Shown here piece by piece: positions 1 to 8,352 of a DNA stretch of 36,249 nt. The translations under genes were made by a program, and so were the position numbers. The first letter of the stretch is position 1; each line of letters opens with the position of its first letter. Origin of the DNA: Gomphosphaeria aponina SAG 52.96 = DSM 107014 (GTDB lineage Bacteria; Cyanobacteriota; Cyanobacteriia; Cyanobacteriales; Gomphosphaeriaceae). The stretch is from assembly GCA_016903655.1 (NCBI GenBank), contig JADQBC010000024.1:1-36249 (forward strand), given 5' to 3'. The notes beneath the pieces are model-generated. The model did no database searches. It was not told the origin of the DNA and worked only from the letters and a program-made list of their open reading frames with translations.

Positions 1-54
1 ACCACTTGCTTTTAAACTGGGAAGAAACACTGGCATTTTGAAAATTCCTGTTTG

Positions 55-1608
55 TTACATAATTTTAGTTGGCGGTAAAGCAATCACATTGAGATTTCCT
101 TGTAACTCTTCAAGGGAGTTAATGGGAATTAAATTTTGTAAATAAGGTTGGTAGCGAAATAAGCGGTAGCCGCGAGAAATAAGAAATTCTGCTACAGGAG
201 TATTGCTCCCTTTGGCGGCGGCGATATTTTCATAGAGGATACTGGGGGCAAATTCCGTGAGAAGGCGATCGCTTCCTAACAAAACCTGCATTTCATGGCC
301 TTCTGCATCAATTTTGAGCCAGTCAACCCCCTTAATATTTTCCTGTTCAATTAAACTATCGAGGGTAAAACAAGATATGGTTGCAAAATTTCCCGACTCC
401 AAAGACTCATCCATAACCACTTCATTCAATTCGCTAGAATTATGGAGAGCTAAACGTGCAGTACTGAGGCGATCGCTTGCTGCACCTGGACATACTTTCA
501 CCCAGGATAACTTATTCACTCGACAAGTTTCCTGCAAACACTCCACACACCCTGAAAAAGGTTCAACTGCCAAAACCTTCCCAGTTTCTCCCACCTTTCG
601 CGCCGCACTAAAAGTATAAACTCCCACATTTGCCCCCACATCAATTACCGTCATACCTGGTTCAAGCTGATTGCGCAACAACTCCATTTCTGCTTCAAAC
701 CAATCTCCCTGAGCTAGCAAAACACTTGTAACCAAACTCTGAAAACTTGATTCAACTGTTAGGAGTAAATCATTTTCAAAAGGAAGATAACTAAAAGGAC
801 TATCGCTCTGTAATTTTGCCCAACTCCAGGGGAGAGAATTAGTATCTTGCTCACGAGCAATATTGTACCAAAAATCAGTAATAGCTGTTTGATTTAATTG
901 ACGATAAGCCAAATAAAGTGCCTGAACTGTTGGCGCATAATCAGGGGCTAGTTTTCTAGCTCTTTGTAAATATAATAACCCTTCCCAGCGTCTATTTACC
1001 AGATTAGAAATCCCCAACTGAAGATTAACTATAACAGAATTAGGAGCAATTTTAACCGCCAATTCCAGAAATCTTAAGCCTGCTGCATTGTAGAATACCA
1101 ACTGCGAACTACACATAACTTCAGTTAATAATAACAAAGCTTGCTCTCTACCATCCTCTGCTTGAAGTAATTGCTGCATCTGCTCACTACGCCCCATTTT
1201 TTTCGGCGGTAAATACACCAGTCCCATTTGCAGTTTTTCCGAGTCATTGTAAGCATTATGAACCACATCCAAGAAAATAGAAAAAGCCATTTGAGTTGCT
1301 GTTTCTCGCGCACCGATTAAACTGTGAACCAGTGCAAGATGAGCAACACAGAGAGGATGATTTGCTAATTCTACGCCTCTATTAAAAGCTTCTAAAGCCA
1401 TTTCCAAATTGAGAGAACGCAGGGATAAATCCTCAGTTTTTTCTGCTTCAATTAATGCCATCACTGCAAAATTATTTAAATCCCGACTTGATTCTGGTTC
1501 ATCCCATTCTGTATCTTTATTTTCTGCTACCAAACGGGAGAATAAATCTGAATTTATTTGAGGGCAAATCTCATTTATATATTGCCAATAGTATTCAATG
1601 GGAGACAT
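55..1608 (-). CDS. TPR-containing FkbM family methyltransferase
   Basis: This 517-residue protein has two parts. Residues 40-260 are helical and TPR-like, with several 34-residue-type A/L/Y patterns. Residues 321-475 form an FkbM-type SAM-dependent methyltransferase. The SAM-binding loop VIDVGANVGVYTF lies at 321-333, the acidic VEPF at 348-351, and the FkbM signature LKIDAEGHE at 431-439. FkbM domains usually O-methylate sugars or small metabolites, and in cyanobacteria they are common in exopolysaccharide and glycan clusters. That fits the polysaccharide genes further along the same strand, but the substrate is not known. There is no signal peptide or membrane segment, so it is probably cytoplasmic. 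The start at 1608 lies only 6 bases after the stop of the upstream Uma2 gene, so co-transcription is possible. The methyltransferase fold is secure and the role is inferred. Confidence 0.88.
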   Translation of the reverse strand: MSPIEYYWQYINEICPQINSDLFSRLVAENKDTEWDEPESSRDLNNFAVMALIEAEKTEDLSLRSLNLEMALEAFNRGVELANHPLCVAHLALVHSLIGARETATQMAFSIFLDVVHNAYNDSEKLQMGLVYLPPKKMGRSEQMQQLLQAEDGREQALLLLTEVMCSSQLVFYNAAGLRFLELAVKIAPNSVIVNLQLGISNLVNRRWEGLLYLQRARKLAPDYAPTVQALYLAYRQLNQTAITDFWYNIAREQDTNSLPWSWAKLQSDSPFSYLPFENDLLLTVESSFQSLVTSVLLAQGDWFEAEMELLRNQLEPGMTVIDVGANVGVYTFSAARKVGETGKVLAVEPFSGCVECLQETCRVNKLSWVKVCPGAASDRLSTARLALHNSSELNEVVMDESLESGNFATISCFTLDSLIEQENIKGVDWLKIDAEGHEMQVLLGSDRLLTEFAPSILYENIAAAKGSNTPVAEFLISRGYRLFRYQPYLQNLIPINSLEELQGNLNVIALPPTKIM

Positions 1609-1614
1609 ATAAGT

Positions 1615-2166
1615 TTAGATAATCTCATTTACAGTAATTATTATATCAGGAAATGCCAGAATTGATAAACTTTCCTCCCCAGTAAATTTCTGCATATTTT
1701 GATAACCATGAGCTGTAGGTTTGCGATACATTTCTACACAATTGTTATTAATATCTACTAACCAAACTTCAGTAATATTAGCTTCTGCATAGAGAGGTAT
1801 TTTCACATCTCGGTCATATTTTACAGTTGTATCAGCTACTTCTATGATTAAGAAAATATCCGCTGGTTGAGGATGTCTTGCTTCATAAAAATCTGTACGA
1901 GGTTTTAATAAAACTACATCAGGTTGAGGTTCAGAGTTATCATCTAATTGTATCGGATTTTGGGTATCTACTAAAGCCCTTTCTCCTATTTTTTTAGTTA
2001 ATATTATAGCTAACTTTCTTACAGAAGCGGCGTGTTTAAATCCAATGGGTGACATTTGAACAATTTCTCCTCTAATTAATTCTACGCGGTCATTTTCTGT
2101 AAGAATGCCCGACTCTGCCATTTTATAGTAATCTTTGATGGTGAATTTACGTGTGATTAATTGCAT
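1615..2166 (-). CDS. Uma2 family (DUF820) PD-(D/E)XK nuclease-like protein, copy A
   Basis: This 183-residue protein has the usual length for the short Uma2 family, which expands massively in cyanobacterial genomes. It begins MQLITRKFTIKDYYKMAESG. The restriction-endonuclease-like core is visible: the acidic RVELIRGEIV, then QPDVVLL, then FLIIEVADTT followed by KYDRDVKIPLYAEANI and EVWLVD. These supply the D, E and K expected of a PD-(D/E)XK site. The biological role of the family is not established, although it is often annotated as an endonuclease. The protein is almost identical to the copy at 3229-3780, differing mostly in the segment before QPDVVLL. The upstream 100 bases are also shared with that copy, including the palindromic repeat at 2197-2261, so this is a recent duplication. 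Confidence 0.88.
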   Translation of the reverse strand: MQLITRKFTIKDYYKMAESGILTENDRVELIRGEIVQMSPIGFKHAASVRKLAIILTKKIGERALVDTQNPIQLDDNSEPQPDVVLLKPRTDFYEARHPQPADIFLIIEVADTTVKYDRDVKIPLYAEANITEVWLVDINNNCVEMYRKPTAHGYQNMQKFTGEESLSILAFPDIIITVNEII

Positions 2167-2196
2167 TTTTTTTTTCCTCGTAAATATTCAGGGGGT

Positions 2197-2261
2197 GGGG
2201 CGGGTTTTGAGATTAAGATTGTGGGATTTAGTATTAATATTGTCCCTAAACCCGCCCCTAC
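2197..2261. repeat. GGGGCGGGTTT palindromic repeat, copy 1
   Basis: The element is about 65 bases long, with inverted ends GGGGCGGGTTTT and AAACCCGCCCCTAC around an AT-rich centre. Copies lie at 3810-3873 and 6898-6961. The right end, TTGTCCCTAAACCCGCCCC, is identical in copies 1 and 3, while the left half resembles copy 2. It is a small non-coding mobile or REP-like element. No transposase for it is visible here. Confidence 0.8.
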
Positions 2262-2264
2262 AGT

Positions 2265-2317
2265 ATGCCATTTTCTAGTAATCTTTGATGGTAAATTTTC
2301 CTTTGAGTAATTGCATT
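2265..2317 (-). pseudogene. 5' relic of a third Uma2 gene
   Basis: Read on the minus strand, the sequence gives MQLLKGKFTIKDY, a stop, then KMA. That matches the first 16 residues of the two Uma2 genes in this cluster (MQLxTRKFTIKDYYKMA). The fragment lies upstream of the repeat at 2197-2261 and ends there. It appears to be the beginning of another Uma2 copy cut off by the repeat or by recombination between Uma2 copies. Confidence 0.7.
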
Positions 2318-2344
2318 TTTTATCTCTTTATTAACTAAAAATTT

Positions 2345-2680
2345 TTAAGCAACTGCAAATTTTGTTTTTGATCTAATATAAGGAGGGTGAAAAGCTAAAA
2401 CTATTTGCTCTTGAGGAATACCTGATGCAATTAGTGATTCTGTAATAGTCTCTTCAAATCCATCAAAATAAATCCAGATTTTTTCATTTTTTATTTCTCC
2501 ATGAAATAAGCAATTATGTATATGTTTTTTATCCAGCCACCCCTCATTTAATAATAAGAAATGATTTTGATCTTGACTCACAATAACAAGATTTTTTATT
2601 GAATCATTTACTTGGCTAAATTCAGCATATTCGTCTAATTTACTTTTGATAATATTACGGTATTCATCTATTCTATCCAT
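2345..2680 (-). CDS. xisI: XisI family protein
   Basis: This 111-residue protein is of typical XisI length. The N-terminus (MDRIDEYRNIIKSKLDEYA) and the C-terminal block (VLAFHPPYIRSKTKFAVA) match the family, including the usual GIPQEQIVLAFHPP pattern. XisI was named as a factor controlling excision of the fdxN element in heterocystous cyanobacteria. Most genomic copies, however, are not next to any such element and their function is open. The start overlaps the end of xisH by 13 bases, which is the standard xisH-xisI arrangement and implies translational coupling. No excision-element integrase (XisF) is present here. Confidence 0.9.
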   Translation of the reverse strand: MDRIDEYRNIIKSKLDEYAEFSQVNDSIKNLVIVSQDQNHFLLLNEGWLDKKHIHNCLFHGEIKNEKIWIYFDGFEETITESLIASGIPQEQIVLAFHPPYIRSKTKFAVA

Positions 2681-3081
2681 TTGATAATTTCCTCCTTTTC
2701 TGCATTAAAAACTATGATTTTAACAGGATTAAACTCTAACACCGTTGTCACAATTTCTTCTGTAAAAAAATCTACAAAAATTTCCTCTCGAATAGCTAAA
2801 TACAAAATTCTCTGGGGATATTGTTTTTTCATTAATGAAGCATAAAGAATATATTGCCCCAGTGCATTTTCTAAATCCTTAACCAAAGATGGATTGATAA
2901 AACTTTTTACTTCAACTGCTATTTGTTTATGTTTTCTTATGGCGACGATCAATTTTTCGGCTGCTAAATCTACAAATACATCTCTTCTACCTACACTCAA
3001 AGTCAAGGGATCATTTGTTATAATCCATCCGTCTTTTTCTAGGGCTATTTTTACAGTTTCGTGATAAATATCTTTTGCCAT
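2668..3081 (-). CDS. xisH: XisH family protein (PD-(D/E)XK nuclease-like)
   Basis: This 137-residue protein has the normal XisH length. It begins MAKDIYHETVKIALEKDGW, the conserved XisH opening. It carries the core VFVDLAAEKLI, then IAVEVKSF, then ALGQYILYASLMKKQYPQRILYLAI. The D/E and ExK residues in these blocks correspond to the restriction-endonuclease-like fold recognised for XisH. It forms a two-gene unit with xisI, which overlaps its 3' end. The pair sits between two Uma2 copies, another PD-(D/E)XK family. Whether the pair acts in DNA rearrangement, as a toxin-antitoxin-like unit or otherwise cannot be told from sequence. Confidence 0.9.
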   Translation of the reverse strand: MAKDIYHETVKIALEKDGWIITNDPLTLSVGRRDVFVDLAAEKLIVAIRKHKQIAVEVKSFINPSLVKDLENALGQYILYASLMKKQYPQRILYLAIREEIFVDFFTEEIVTTVLEFNPVKIIVFNAEKEEIIKWIE

Positions 3082-3228
3082 AATTTGTTTTTATTTTACC
3101 CATAATATTTTCCGCTTATGTACCACTAAAGCATACTTTTTTATTGGTTCAATTTTAATATTTCTGATTCAGTTTATCCAATTATGCCTGAAAATAGTCA
3201 AGGTAATTATTATTAATTATCTTCTCAC

Positions 3229-3780
3229 TCAAATTATCTCATTTACCTTAATTATAACATCAGGAAATGCCAGAATTGATAAACTTTCCTCCCCAGTAAA
3301 TTTCTGCATATTTTGATAACCATTAGCTGTAGGTTGGCGATACATTTCTACACAATTGTTATTAACATCTACTAGCCAAACTTCAGGAATATTAGCTTCT
3401 GCATAGAGAGGTATTTTCACTTCTCGGTCATATTTTACACTTGTATCTGCCACTTCTATGATTAAGAAAATATCCGCTGGTTGAGGAAGTCTTTTCCGAT
3501 AAGTATCTATGGGATTTTTTAATAAAACTACATCAGGTTGAGGTTCAGAGGTATCATCTAATTGTATTGGATTTTGAATGCTTCTTAAAGCACGTTTCCT
3601 GAGTTTTTCAGATAATATTGCATTTAATCTTATTACGCAAGCAGCGTGTTTTGGACTAATAGGAGACATTTCAACAATTTCTCCTCTAATTAATTCTACG
3701 CGATCGCTTTCTGTAAGAATGCCCGACTCTGCCATTTTATAGTAATCTTTGATGGTAAATTTTCGTGTAAGTAATTGCAT
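3229..3780 (-). CDS. Uma2 family (DUF820) PD-(D/E)XK nuclease-like protein, copy B
   Basis: This 183-residue paralogue of the gene at 1615-2166 has an almost identical N-terminus (MQLLTRKFTIKDYYKMAES) and C-terminus. Divergence is concentrated around residues 45-90, just before the catalytic-type QPDVVLL block. The nuclease-like core residues are retained (QPDVVLL, FLIIEVADTS, KYDREVKIPLYAEANI). The upstream region is shared with copy A, including a poly-T run, TTCAGG and the GGGGCGGGTTT repeat, so the duplicated unit was about 0.65 kb and carried the repeat. It lies 147 bases upstream of xisH on the same strand. Function beyond the family assignment is unknown. Confidence 0.88.
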   Translation of the reverse strand: MQLLTRKFTIKDYYKMAESGILTESDRVELIRGEIVEMSPISPKHAACVIRLNAILSEKLRKRALRSIQNPIQLDDTSEPQPDVVLLKNPIDTYRKRLPQPADIFLIIEVADTSVKYDREVKIPLYAEANIPEVWLVDVNNNCVEMYRQPTANGYQNMQKFTGEESLSILAFPDVIIKVNEII

Positions 3781-3809
3781 TTTTTTTTCCTTGTAAATGT
3801 TCAGGTGCT

Positions 3810-3873
3810 GGGGCGGGTTTTGAGATTAAGATTGTGGGATTTAATATTAATATTCTCACGTTACCCGCCCCTA
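3810..3873. repeat. GGGGCGGGTTT palindromic repeat, copy 2
   Basis: This copy shares the left half with copy 1 (2197-2261) almost base for base and ends in ACCCGCCCCTAC. Its last three bases, CTA, are the complement of the TAG stop of the O-antigen-ligase-like gene at 3871, so the repeat terminates that reading frame. Confidence 0.8.
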
Positions 3874-6366
3874 CAACGATAATAACAATTTTTCCCGTAA
3901 TGGTTGCAAAGCTAAATCTAATTCAGGATCATATTCTGGTGATGGTAACAACTCCGCCAACCAGTTACTCATGGCTACATTTTCTGTTACTACCCAAAAA
4001 TCAGTGGGTGCAACACCATCAATATGACGACTCACAACCCCAAAACCCGATCGCCCTCTTCGATACTGCCAAACTGGGGCTTTTTCTTTCAACCATTGGT
4101 CAAAATTATCAGCATTTTCCATTCCTATAAGTAACTCTTGCTGAATATTATCTGGTAAAGGTGTTTTCATTTCCAGTATCCAAGCTTGCTGTAATAATTC
4201 TTGACGTTGCTGGGGATTTAACCAAGCAGTAATTACTAATTTTTCTGCACTTTCTTCCAATTTTGACAATTTTTCTGTAACCTCTTTTCCCACTGCCAAA
4301 TCGAGGATAATTGCACTTAAAAGAGAGTTATTATCAGCTCTTGCTGCTTCTATATTTCCCAACCACCAATATAACCCACTTTTAGCATTTTGCCAATATA
4401 AATTATTAGGTTGTTGTTTAATTAACTCCTCATAAACTGCCAAAATGCGCTCAGTAACTTGAGGAAAAATTGATTTTAAAGGAAGTTTACTCCAGATAGG
4501 GCTAGTGATAAATAAAGGGTCACGCAATATTTCTAAACTCATTGCTTCTACTGCTAAATCTACTTGATTTTGTGCCAGCAAACTCAAACCCAAACCGAAA
4601 AATACACCTTTTTTTGCTGGTACTAATTGAGCAGATGTAGCAAAAGCAGTCATGGCAGCTTTTGGGTTATTATTCAGGAGCAACCAGCCTAAATTACTAT
4701 GTCCAAATTCCTGGTAGGGAGATGCTTCTATTCCTTTTTTCAGCCAATAAATACTCTCTGTTAATAACTGAGAATCGCCCTTTTGTAAAGCTAAATCTCC
4801 CAATTTCCACCCCAACTGATAGGGATAATAAGATTCCCAGGGTGTTAATTCTGAAGCTCTAGTTAAAAACTGCACAAAAGCAGGAAAATCAGGCTCTTCT
4901 TGCCATAAAGCCATGAATGCTTGACTAGAAAGTTGCCAAGCACGATGAATGGGAATTAACCAAATAATTACAGCTAAAACTAACCCTAACCCAGCTAAAG
5001 CTAACTGACGAGGATAGGGAACACTTCCACTACACTCAGTGACCATTCTCAAAATCGAAGCTAAGGTAGCAATAAAAATAATCAAAGTCCCACTAATGGC
5101 AATATTATCTAATTGAAAATCTGTGAGACTCATCACGCTGTAAGCGAGAAAACTGCCTGCAATACTCCAGAGAAAAATTTTGTCAGTATGTTCGAGGGAG
5201 CGAGTATTTCCCCCCCTTACCAAGAGAGTTTTATTAATCGCTAAAGCAATTACTACACAAAAAAGTATAATAGTAATTATTGCCCATATTCCCATTTCCG
5301 CCCACAGGTGAAAGGGGGTACTATGAAGTTGATAAATTAATTCTGATTCTTGTCCAGCCCAAAGGGGGCGATATTTTTGATAAAGTAGCGGTACTCCACC
5401 TAAACCTACTCCAGAAAAAGGATGAGTAATACCCATTTTCCAACCTGTAGCTGCATTAATAATCCGATAACCTAATTCTCCCCCACCTTCACCCTTAAGT
5501 ATTGCCGTAATTACTCTGGCGAGGCGATTATTTGTCAAAATTAAACTAATTATTACTCCTAATGTTGCTATTCCTCCTAATGCTAACCATAAACGAGGTA
5601 GGGAACTACGGAAAAGTAAGATTATTAAAGCAACGATAAAAAGCACCAAGAAACCCAGCCAACCGCCACGAGAACTGGTTGTATATAAATTAATTAAACC
5701 TAAAACCACTCCTATTATCCAAACCCAACGCTGTTTTCCTGTTGGCAGAATACTTAAACCAACTAACAGCGGTAGGGATAAAAGGAGATAGCCAGCTACA
5801 TAATTTTGATGGCCCAATGGTGCCCAGTTACGCAACTCTAAAACTGAAAAATCAAAGGTAAAATTTACTCCATATTGGTTAAGTGTTTTTATATTTGCTA
5901 ATTCTGGGAGGAGGGTTTGAGTAGTCCAGAGGAAGAGACTAATAATAATAAAAGTTAAATTGAGATATCCTTGGAAGATAAGTAACCTGTAACGATTTTG
6001 GGGAGTATTTAACCGAGAATTAAGGGCATAAAGAGCAGCAATCAAACATAAAACTGACCAACTATACCAGAGAGCTTGGTTAGGAAATTGAGCAAAAACA
6101 GTGGAGATAATTAAACCAATGATGGTAATAGCAACACACCAGTCTAAATTATTACCCAAATAGGTTAATTTTCCTGTAGCGAGTAAACTAAGAAACCAGA
6201 AAACAGCACATAATAAACCTACTTGCCAAATAAATACCCAGGGCCAAGCTACCATAAGAGATGAACTATCAGGAAGTAGGGTAAAAAGAGTGTAAAAACT
6301 CGCACTTAGCAGAGCAAGTAATCTTCCGTTACTGTTTTCCGTTGGAGCAGTTGGGGTGTTATTCAT
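3871..6366 (-). CDS. O-antigen ligase/polymerase-like membrane protein with C-terminal TPR region
   Basis: This 831-residue protein has about a dozen hydrophobic segments in residues 15-475. The remainder is soluble and TPR-like, with patterns such as YQEFGHSNLGWLLLNNNPKAA. Within the membrane part are the features of the Wzy/WaaL superfamily: TSSRGGWLGF after the central helices, GVGLGGVPLLYQKYR in the large periplasmic loop, and HSTPFHLWAEMG, which resembles the HxHNxxLxxxxExG motif. It probably joins or polymerises glycans on the periplasmic side of the inner membrane. It lies on the same strand as the CDP-sugar genes upstream, although 437 bases separate it from rfbH. Its stop codon is contributed by the repeat at 3810-3873, so the native C-terminus may have been slightly longer. 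Ligase versus polymerase cannot be distinguished. Confidence 0.85.
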   Translation of the reverse strand: MNNTPTAPTENSNGRLLALLSASFYTLFTLLPDSSSLMVAWPWVFIWQVGLLCAVFWFLSLLATGKLTYLGNNLDWCVAITIIGLIISTVFAQFPNQALWYSWSVLCLIAALYALNSRLNTPQNRYRLLIFQGYLNLTFIIISLFLWTTQTLLPELANIKTLNQYGVNFTFDFSVLELRNWAPLGHQNYVAGYLLLSLPLLVGLSILPTGKQRWVWIIGVVLGLINLYTTSSRGGWLGFLVLFIVALIILLFRSSLPRLWLALGGIATLGVIISLILTNNRLARVITAILKGEGGGELGYRIINAATGWKMGITHPFSGVGLGGVPLLYQKYRPLWAGQESELIYQLHSTPFHLWAEMGIWAIITIILFCVVIALAINKTLLVRGGNTRSLEHTDKIFLWSIAGSFLAYSVMSLTDFQLDNIAISGTLIIFIATLASILRMVTECSGSVPYPRQLALAGLGLVLAVIIWLIPIHRAWQLSSQAFMALWQEEPDFPAFVQFLTRASELTPWESYYPYQLGWKLGDLALQKGDSQLLTESIYWLKKGIEASPYQEFGHSNLGWLLLNNNPKAAMTAFATSAQLVPAKKGVFFGLGLSLLAQNQVDLAVEAMSLEILRDPLFITSPIWSKLPLKSIFPQVTERILAVYEELIKQQPNNLYWQNAKSGLYWWLGNIEAARADNNSLLSAIILDLAVGKEVTEKLSKLEESAEKLVITAWLNPQQRQELLQQAWILEMKTPLPDNIQQELLIGMENADNFDQWLKEKAPVWQYRRGRSGFGVVSRHIDGVAPTDFWVVTENVAMSNWLAELLPSPEYDPELDLALQPLREKLLLSL

Positions 6367-6541
6367 ATTTTTGTTAATTGGTTTAATTGTTTACTTTGAT
6401 TTTTATATTAATACAGATTGTCTTAAGCCCCTTGTGGAGCAAATAATTGCTATACAATACATAATGATGGGAAAAGGCAAATTTAAAGATATAGCAAAGA
6501 TAATGTTTTTTAGAAAAATCTTTTCATACAAATACAACAGA

Positions 6542-6561
6542 CAAGGAGTTTAAACCCCTTG
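6542..6561. repeat. AAGGAGTTTAAACCCCTTG palindromic motif, copy 1
   Basis: This near-palindromic 20-mer is centred on GTTTAAAC. Similar sequences occur at 13634-13653 and 16946-16962, each in an intergenic position, so it looks like a dispersed small repeat. Its role is unknown. Confidence 0.55.
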
Positions 6562-6632
6562 CCTAGTCAATACCATCCCTTGCCCTAATTTTTAACCCAT
6601 CCTATTAAAATAATATTAAAAACCTAGAAGCA

Positions 6633-6759
6633 ATGTCTCAAACAACCAACTGATTTAATTTTTGATGATGGAGAGCCTTTGGAAAGTAACCGCCACCCTA
6701 TCGCCATGAATGCCCTCATTCGCTACACTGTCAGCAAAAAACTACTAAATGAATTTTAA
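6633..6759 (+). pseudogene. Decayed N-terminal fragment, probably a longer-type Uma2 gene
   Basis: An ATG at 6633 opens MSQTT. A one-base shift then gives QPTDLIFDDGEPLESNRH followed by PIAMNALIRY, and the frame stops at 6759. The DGEPLESNRH...IAMN..I block resembles the start of the longer Uma2/DUF820 proteins common in cyanobacteria. That identification is from memory of the family pattern and is moderately uncertain. The frameshift and the early stop mark it as a relic. Confidence 0.45.
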
Positions 6760-6803
6760 AAACCACAATGATTATTTAATTGCTGTAAAAAAATAAACCC
6801 ACT

Positions 6804-8306
6804 TTATATAGACAGATAAAACAAGTAAGTAATAATCGAGAGCCAGTTGATATATTTTATGAAAAAGATAAAAGTCATGGCAGAAATATACCCTGGTGGG
6901 GCGGGTTTTGATATATATCTGGTTTTTGTGTTCCCTGGATTGTCCCTAAACCCGCCCCTACAAATCATTTCCTGGCGCGCGTGCATTGTATCACTTACAT
7001 AAGTTAACATTTCCTCAGTCAAACCAGGAAACACACCGAGCCAAAAAGCACCGTGCATCACTTTATCAGCATTTGTCAATTCCCCAACTACCCGATAATT
7101 CCATCCCTGATATAGAGGTTGACGCACCAAATTACCTCCAAACAACAACCGAGTGCCAATGCGTTTCTCTTCTAAATGCCGCACCAACTCATTGCGAGTC
7201 AAAGGAGCATCTTCTTTCACCAACAACAAAAATACAAACCAGCTCGGCTCTGAATTAGGGGTAGGCTCTGGTAAAATCAAAACATCCTGTAAATCTTGCA
7301 ACTTTTTGTGAAGAAACTCAAAATTTTCTGCCCGTTTTTTCACAAATTGGGGCAACTTATCCAACTGAGCAACCCCAACTGCTGCCTGCATATCGGTCAT
7401 TTTCAAGTTATACCCTACATGAGAATATGTGTATTTGTGGTCATAACCTTCAGGCAACTCACCCAACTGCCAGCCAAAGCGCTTGTTACAGGTATTATCC
7501 ACTCCTGGAGGGCACCAACAATCCCTACCCCAGTCGCGGAAAGATTCTAAAATCTTCTTCAAACGGGTATCGCTAGTTAATACTGCTCCCCCTTCACCCA
7601 TAGTCATGTGATGAGCTGGGTAAAAACTCACAGTTGCTATTTGACCAAAAGTCCCCGTTTTTTTGCCATTATACACACTCCCCACTGCATCACAATTATC
7701 CTCAATCACCCACAGGTCATGTTTTTGGGCAAAAGCCATCACCGCATCTAAATTAAAAGGATTACCCAAAGTATGAGCTACCATAATTGCTCTGGTACGG
7801 TCAGATAATGCCTCATCTAACTTGTCAACATCAATATCACAACCAGGCAAATTTACATCTAAAAATACAGGAACAAGTTGATTTTGAAAGATGGGATTTA
7901 CTGTGGTGGGAAATCCAGCGGCTACAGTAATTACTTCATCTCCTGGTTTGAGTCGCTTATCCCCAAGTTTAGGGGAAGTAAGGGCGCTTAAAGCTAATAA
8001 ATTTGCTGATGAGCCAGAATTTACTAATAGACAATGTTTTACTCCCATCCACTCAGCAAACCTTGCTTCAAATTCAGCGGCAAATCTGCCTGTAGTCAGC
8101 CAGAAATCTAATGAGGAGTCAACTAATTTAATTAACTCCAACTCATCAAAGACTTTACCCGAAACTGGGACATAAGTTTGACCTGGGATAAACTGACGGT
8201 TAGCAAATTTGAATTGATAGTATTCTTCAACAGCAGCAAATACTTTTTCTCTTAAAACTTGATCTTTTTCAGCAACACTACTGGGACGAGAAATTGATTG
8301 GGTCAT
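6804..8306 (-). CDS. rfbH: CDP-4-dehydro-6-deoxyglucose 3-dehydrase (RfbH/E1) with aberrant C-terminus
   Basis: RfbH (E1) is a PMP-dependent enzyme that removes the C3 hydroxyl from CDP-4-keto-6-deoxyglucose on the way to 3,6-dideoxyhexoses. The aminotransferase-like fold is clear, and the family hallmark is present: [14 protein letters not shown] at 227-240, with His in place of the PLP-binding Lys. [14 protein letters not shown] at about 96 and four Cys residues suited to a 2Fe-2S cluster in the [11 protein letters not shown]...CNKRFGW region are also seen. Known members are about 437-445 residues long, while this one is 500. After about residue 445 the frame runs through the palindromic repeat at 6898-6961 and then into a hydrophobic tail from former intergenic DNA. 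The core looks intact and the tail is an acquired extension. It lies downstream of rfbG and the toxin-antitoxin pair. Confidence 0.9.
   Translation of the reverse strand: MTQSISRPSSVAEKDQVLREKVFAAVEEYYQFKFANRQFIPGQTYVPVSGKVFDELELIKLVDSSLDFWLTTGRFAAEFEARFAEWMGVKHCLLVNSGSSANLLALSALTSPKLGDKRLKPGDEVITVAAGFPTTVNPIFQNQLVPVFLDVNLPGCDIDVDKLDEALSDRTRAIMVAHTLGNPFNLDAVMAFAQKHDLWVIEDNCDAVGSVYNGKKTGTFGQIATVSFYPAHHMTMGEGGAVLTSDTRLKKILESFRDWGRDCWCPPGVDNTCNKRFGWQLGELPEGYDHKYTYSHVGYNLKMTDMQAAVGVAQLDKLPQFVKKRAENFEFLHKKLQDLQDVLILPEPTPNSEPSWFVFLLLVKEDAPLTRNELVRHLEEKRIGTRLLFGGNLVRQPLYQGWNYRVVGELTNADKVMHGAFWLGVFPGLTEEMLTYVSDTMHARQEMICRGGFRDNPGNTKTRYISKPAPPGYISAMTFIFFIKYINWLSIITYLFYLSI
6898..6961. repeat. GGGGCGGGTTT palindromic repeat, copy 3, inside the rfbH frame
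   Basis: The inverted ends are GGGGCGGGTTTTGAT and TTGTCCCTAAACCCGCCCC. On the minus strand the repeat is translated as part of the rfbH frame ([20 protein letters not shown]). In another phase the GTAGGGG end would have produced a stop, as it does for the gene ending at 3871. Confidence 0.8.
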
Positions 8307-8352
8307 AATTTTACTCTGGTAAATTGATTTTGTTTACATAACCAAAATGCCT

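Larger units (their letters stand above)
6367..6803. other. Intergenic region with relic and repeat
   Basis: There is no intact gene in these 437 bases. They hold the GTTTAAAC palindromic motif at 6542-6561 and a decayed Uma2-like fragment at 6633-6759. The part next to 6367 is AT-rich and may carry the promoter of the minus-strand O-antigen-ligase-like gene, but I see no convincing promoter boxes. Confidence 0.5.

Noticed and set aside
2345..3081. A functional fdxN-type excision element
   Set aside because: Only XisH/XisI-like proteins are present, without XisF or an interrupted nif gene; most xisHI pairs are unrelated to such elements.
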